A program made the translations under genes and the position numbers. From NCBI GenBank assembly GCA_002494135.1, contig DLBG01000048.1, forward strand, positions 1 through 16,037: DNA of 16,037 nt. Direction: 5' to 3'. The notes below the pieces were generated by a model. The model was not told the origin of the DNA. It made no database searches and saw nothing but the letters and a program-made list of their open reading frames with translations. Source of the DNA: Lachnospiraceae bacterium UBA7027. Its GTDB lineage: Bacteria; Bacillota; Clostridia; Lachnospirales; Lachnospiraceae. This document shows, one piece after another, positions 14,002-16,037 of the stretch. Positions within the stretch are counted from its first letter, which is position 1; the number at the start of each line of letters is the position of its first letter.

Positions 14002-14931
14002 ATGTTTCAGATTGTTTTTTTCAATGTTTTATTAGCGCTGTTGTTCATGGTGCCGGGATACGTGTTCTGCAAGCTTAAGACTGCAAAGCCGGAACATTTG
14101 TCGACGGTGTCTGTATTTTTGATTTATTTCTGCTCTCCCTGCATGGTTTTATCCGCTTTTCTCGGGCTTCCGAGACAGACGGAATATGCCATGTTAATGG
14201 GACTTTTTTTCGTCTTTTCGCTGTTTATGCAGATTCTGTTTTTCCTGATTCTGTATCTGATTTTTCGAAAGAGACATGAGAATCCGATCTATCGTCTCCT
14301 GAATGTCGGAAGTGTGCTCGGAAACGTGGGATTCTTCGGACTGCCCCTGATCAAAGCGGTTTTCCCGGATGCACCGGAGGTTGCCTGCTATTCCTCCATT
14401 TACGTGGTCAGCATGAACCTTTTGGTCTTCACCATCGGCGTATACTGCATTACGGGAGATAAGAAGGTCATCTCGTTTAAAAATGCGATTGTAAACCCGG
14501 CAACGTTTTCTCTGTTCCTTGCATTGCCGTTATATTTCCTGAATGCCGGACAATGGTTTCCGGAATTTTTGAAAACCGGAATTGACGTGGTAGGTAAGTC
14601 CACGACTCCGATCTGCATGTTTATTCTGGGTGTCCGGCTTGCTGCAACACCGCTTAAGGAGGTTTTCGGAAAATGGGCGGTCTATGCAATCTGTGCCCTG
14701 AAACTGCTTGCCTTTCCGTTATTCTGCTTTGGACTGTCGCTTTTATTTCCCCTGCCGCCGACTTTTCGGTATTCCGTGCTGATTCTTGCGGGAACGCCCT
14801 GCGCATCGGTTCTTCTGGGCATGGCGGAAATCCACGGCAAATGTACGGATCTGGCGGCCGACTGTATTCTATTAAGCACGCTGCTTTCAATTCTTACGCT
14901 CCCCGTGCTTGCACTTTTGATTCAAGTGTGA
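14002..14931 (+). CDS. AEC-family (auxin efflux carrier-like) transporter
   Basis: A 309-residue integral membrane protein with about ten hydrophobic segments, of normal length for the family. Bacterial AEC members move small carboxylates such as malate or malonate. Family signs are the two half-repeats with a broken helix: G-S-V-L-G-N-V-G-F-F-G-L-P-L (103-116) in the first, and S-T-T-P-I-C-M-F-I-L-G (210-220) plus A-G-T-P-C-A-S-V-L-L-G (263-273) in the second. The ATG at 14002 is preferred, with AGGA 7 bases before it; a TTG at 13981 would extend it by seven residues but has its GAGGA touching the start codon. It follows the hydroxyacid dehydrogenase closely, so a linked role in hydroxy- or keto-acid handling is possible but unproven. 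Confidence 0.85.
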   Translation: MFQIVFFNVLLALLFMVPGYVFCKLKTAKPEHLSTVSVFLIYFCSPCMVLSAFLGLPRQTEYAMLMGLFFVFSLFMQILFFLILYLIFRKRHENPIYRLLNVGSVLGNVGFFGLPLIKAVFPDAPEVACYSSIYVVSMNLLVFTIGVYCITGDKKVISFKNAIVNPATFSLFLALPLYFLNAGQWFPEFLKTGIDVVGKSTTPICMFILGVRLAATPLKEVFGKWAVYAICALKLLAFPLFCFGLSLLFPLPPTFRYSVLILAGTPCASVLLGMAEIHGKCTDLAADCILLSTLLSILTLPVLALLIQV

Positions 14932-14955
14932 GATATTGTTTAAGGAGGGTTTGCC

Positions 14956-15210
14956 ATGAAAAAGAAGAGTATTTGGGAAGAGTACAAAGAAGAGTTCTTA
15001 AAATCCAGAAAACGCAGCCGCAAAGCGACTTATAAGCTGATGAATGCGGATACGAAGATTAAGAAGAACATCTATAAATCCTTAACCGGTGCACCGAGAC
15101 GTTTTGAACGGTTTATCGGTTTTACGGCGCTTATCATCGTCTTTCTGATTTTCTTTATCAAAGTGAAAGATCCATCCTTCCTTGAGTGGAATGTCGTGGA
15201 TAAGAAATAG
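14956..15210 (+). CDS. Small basic single-pass membrane protein, unknown function
   Basis: An 84-residue protein that I do not recognise. The first 52 residues are polar and strongly basic (many Lys and Arg), predicted helical and probably cytoplasmic. One membrane segment follows (about residues 53-70, aromatic- and Ile-rich), then a short polar tail that would lie outside. TAAGGAGGG is an excellent ribosome site, and the gene sits 24 bases after the transporter stop, so translation is likely. No catalytic or metal-binding residues stand out. It might be a small accessory subunit for a membrane partner such as the transporter. Confidence 0.65.
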   Translation: MKKKSIWEEYKEEFLKSRKRSRKATYKLMNADTKIKKNIYKSLTGAPRRFERFIGFTALIIVFLIFFIKVKDPSFLEWNVVDKK

Positions 15211-15243
15211 AACAATTGTTTATGCATTAGGAGGATTATTGTC

Positions 15244-15558
15244 ATGACAAAAAAAGCAACCTGTATCTGGGCTTATGTCGGATGGGTAGGATTCATCATC
15301 GCAATCTGCCAGTCCTGCAAGGATGAGTGCAAGTTCCATCTGAATCAGGCCCTGGTTTGGAACATTTTCGGCTCGGGTCTTGCACTCGTCGGTATCATAG
15401 GAATGATTCCCTACATCGGATGGCTGTTGGATCTCGTATTATTTTTCCCGATGTGGGTTTTCCTGATTGTAGTCTGGATAATCGCCTTCGTTGGGGTCTG
15501 CCATGAGCAGGAGAAGGAAATGCCTCTTCTCGGTAAAATCAATATCATGAACAAATAA
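15244..15558 (+). CDS. Small Tic20/DUF4870-like membrane protein
   Basis: A 104-residue protein with three or four hydrophobic segments and the pattern of DUF4870/Tic20-like families. A first membrane segment (about 8-22) precedes F-H-L-N-Q-A-L-V (31-38), the most conserved stretch of these families. A G-x-I-G-M-I-P-Y-I-G-W turn (50-60), a long hydrophobic region (60-85) and a polar C-terminus with P-L-L-G-K-I follow. Five cysteines, including C22-x2-C25-x3-C29, are unusual for so small a membrane protein. TTAGGAGGA precedes the ATG. It ends the operon, just before a strong terminator. Function is unknown for the family in bacteria. Confidence 0.7.
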   Translation: MTKKATCIWAYVGWVGFIIAICQSCKDECKFHLNQALVWNIFGSGLALVGIIGMIPYIGWLLDLVLFFPMWVFLIVVWIIAFVGVCHEQEKEMPLLGKINIMNK

Positions 15559-15574
15559 TTCCGAAAAGGAAACG

Positions 15575-15601
15575 GAGCCGGCCCCCGGGCCGGCTCTTTT
15601 T
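15575..15601 (+). terminator. Rho-independent terminator of the long operon
   Basis: GAGCCGGC (15575-15582) pairs perfectly with 15589-15596 around a CCCCGG loop, followed by TTTTT (15597-15601). It closes the operon that begins at 10569 and isolates secA. Confidence 0.93.
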
Positions 15602-15627
15602 GCGACGGCCGGGCATGCCGATTTATA

Positions 15628-15656
15628 TTGATATTTGCGCTTGAATCTGTTAGAAT
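15628..15656 (+). promoter_or_regulatory. Promoter of secA
   Basis: TTGATA (15628-15633), a 17-base spacer and TAGAAT (15651-15656) match the sigma-A consensus at 10 of 12 positions. The leader is about 65 bases; the GGAG ribosome site (15713-15716) is 10 bases before the ATG. Confidence 0.75.
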
Positions 15657-15726
15657 GTATAAGTATTTTTGTGTGCCATTTTGAGGCAAATATTCAATCA
15701 GAATTTGGAATTGGAGCAGTACAGGA

Positions 15727-16037
15727 ATGAAAATTGTAGATGCAATCTTCGGTACCCACAGTGCAAGGGAATTAAAGCGCATTAATCCCATCATTGACCG
15801 AATTGAAGAGTTACGTCCTGCCATGCAGGCACTTTCCGACGAAGAACTTCGCGCGAAGACGGCGGAATTCAAGGAAAGACTGAAAAACGGCGAGACCAAA
15901 GATGATATTTTACCCGAGGCATTCGCAGTGGTCCGTGAGGCCGGCAAGCGTGTTCTCGGTATGGAACACTATCGTGTACAGTTAATCGGCGGTGTCATTT
16001 TACACCAGGGCCGTATCGCCGAGATGAAGACCGGTGA
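15727..16037 (+). CDS. secA: Preprotein translocase ATPase SecA, N-terminal part
   Basis: The first 103 codons of SecA, cut by the window end. SecA is the ATPase that drives unfolded preproteins through SecYEG. Recognisable motifs are L-S-D-E-E-L-R-A-K-T-x-E-F-K, I-L-P-E-A-F-A-V-V-R-E-A-G-K-R-V-L-G-M, H-Y-R-V-Q-L-I-G-G and I-A-E-M-K-T-G, which leads into the Walker A motif. The gene has its own promoter and no operon link to the genes before it. Its usual neighbour hpf is 9 kb upstream in the same orientation. Confidence 0.97.
   Translation, partial: MKIVDAIFGTHSARELKRINPIIDRIEELRPAMQALSDEELRAKTAEFKERLKNGETKDDILPEAFAVVREAGKRVLGMEHYRVQLIGGVILHQGRIAEMKTG

Noticed and set aside
15211..15220. 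AACAATTGTT perfect 10-base palindrome between the last two genes of the operon.
   Set aside because: It is too short and AT-rich to stand above chance, with no promoter element beside it.
1..16037. Mobile element, CRISPR array, tRNA or riboswitch.
   Set aside because: No transposase or integrase, no regularly spaced repeats, no cloverleaf and no recognisable riboswitch core was seen by eye; a covariance-model scan was not possible.

Overview
The window looks like chromosomal DNA of moderate GC from a Clostridia-type Bacillota, most likely a member of the Lachnospiraceae. The reasons are the gene families present (ATP-type pckA, long-form hpf, secA, an NlpC/P60 hydrolase, clostridial MBOAT/SGNH pairs), the strong AGGAGG-type ribosome sites, and sigma-A-like promoters. 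The genus cannot be fixed from sequence reading alone. No tRNA, rRNA, CRISPR array, insertion sequence or phage gene was seen.

Layout. Bases 1-101 are the end of pckA, followed by a strong terminator. Bases 237-4113 form a plus-strand operon: an MBOAT O-acyltransferase, an SGNH-fold partner with an extra C-terminal domain, and thioredoxin reductase, closed by a terminator near 4178-4220. Next is a secreted SH3-NlpC/P60 cell-wall hydrolase (4371-5672), preceded by a near-perfect match to the WalR (YycF) box. A 481-base gap (5673-6153) holds a terminator, two abutting perfect DnaA boxes and the hpf promoter. hpf (6154-6681) ends at a bidirectional terminator shared with the converging minus-strand block.

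Bases 6794-10322 are a minus-strand operon with a clear sigma-A promoter: an SPFH-domain/zinc-ribbon protein (YdjI-like), a zinc-ribbon membrane protein (YdjG-like) and a membrane-anchored zinc-ribbon protein (YdjH-like). Together they resemble the Bacillus subtilis YdjGHI set that recruits PspA to the membrane, but no pspA gene is present here. Divergently, 10569-15558 is a long plus-strand operon: a second MBOAT-SGNH pair, a D-2-hydroxyacid dehydrogenase, an AEC-family transporter and two small membrane proteins, ending at a strong terminator. The window closes with the promoter and first 103 codons of secA.

How the genes fit together. Much of the window concerns the cell envelope: two polymer O-acylation pairs, a wall hydrolase under a WalR-like site, a probable membrane-stress scaffold and the Sec motor ATPase. 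hpf and secA are neighbours in many Bacillota; here about 9 kb of envelope and accessory genes lies between them. The observations most worth a second look are the WalR-like box, the tandem DnaA boxes far from any dnaA gene, the PspA-less YdjGHI-like module with its duplicated zinc ribbon, and the divergent first SGNH protein carrying a FAM3/ILEI-like domain.
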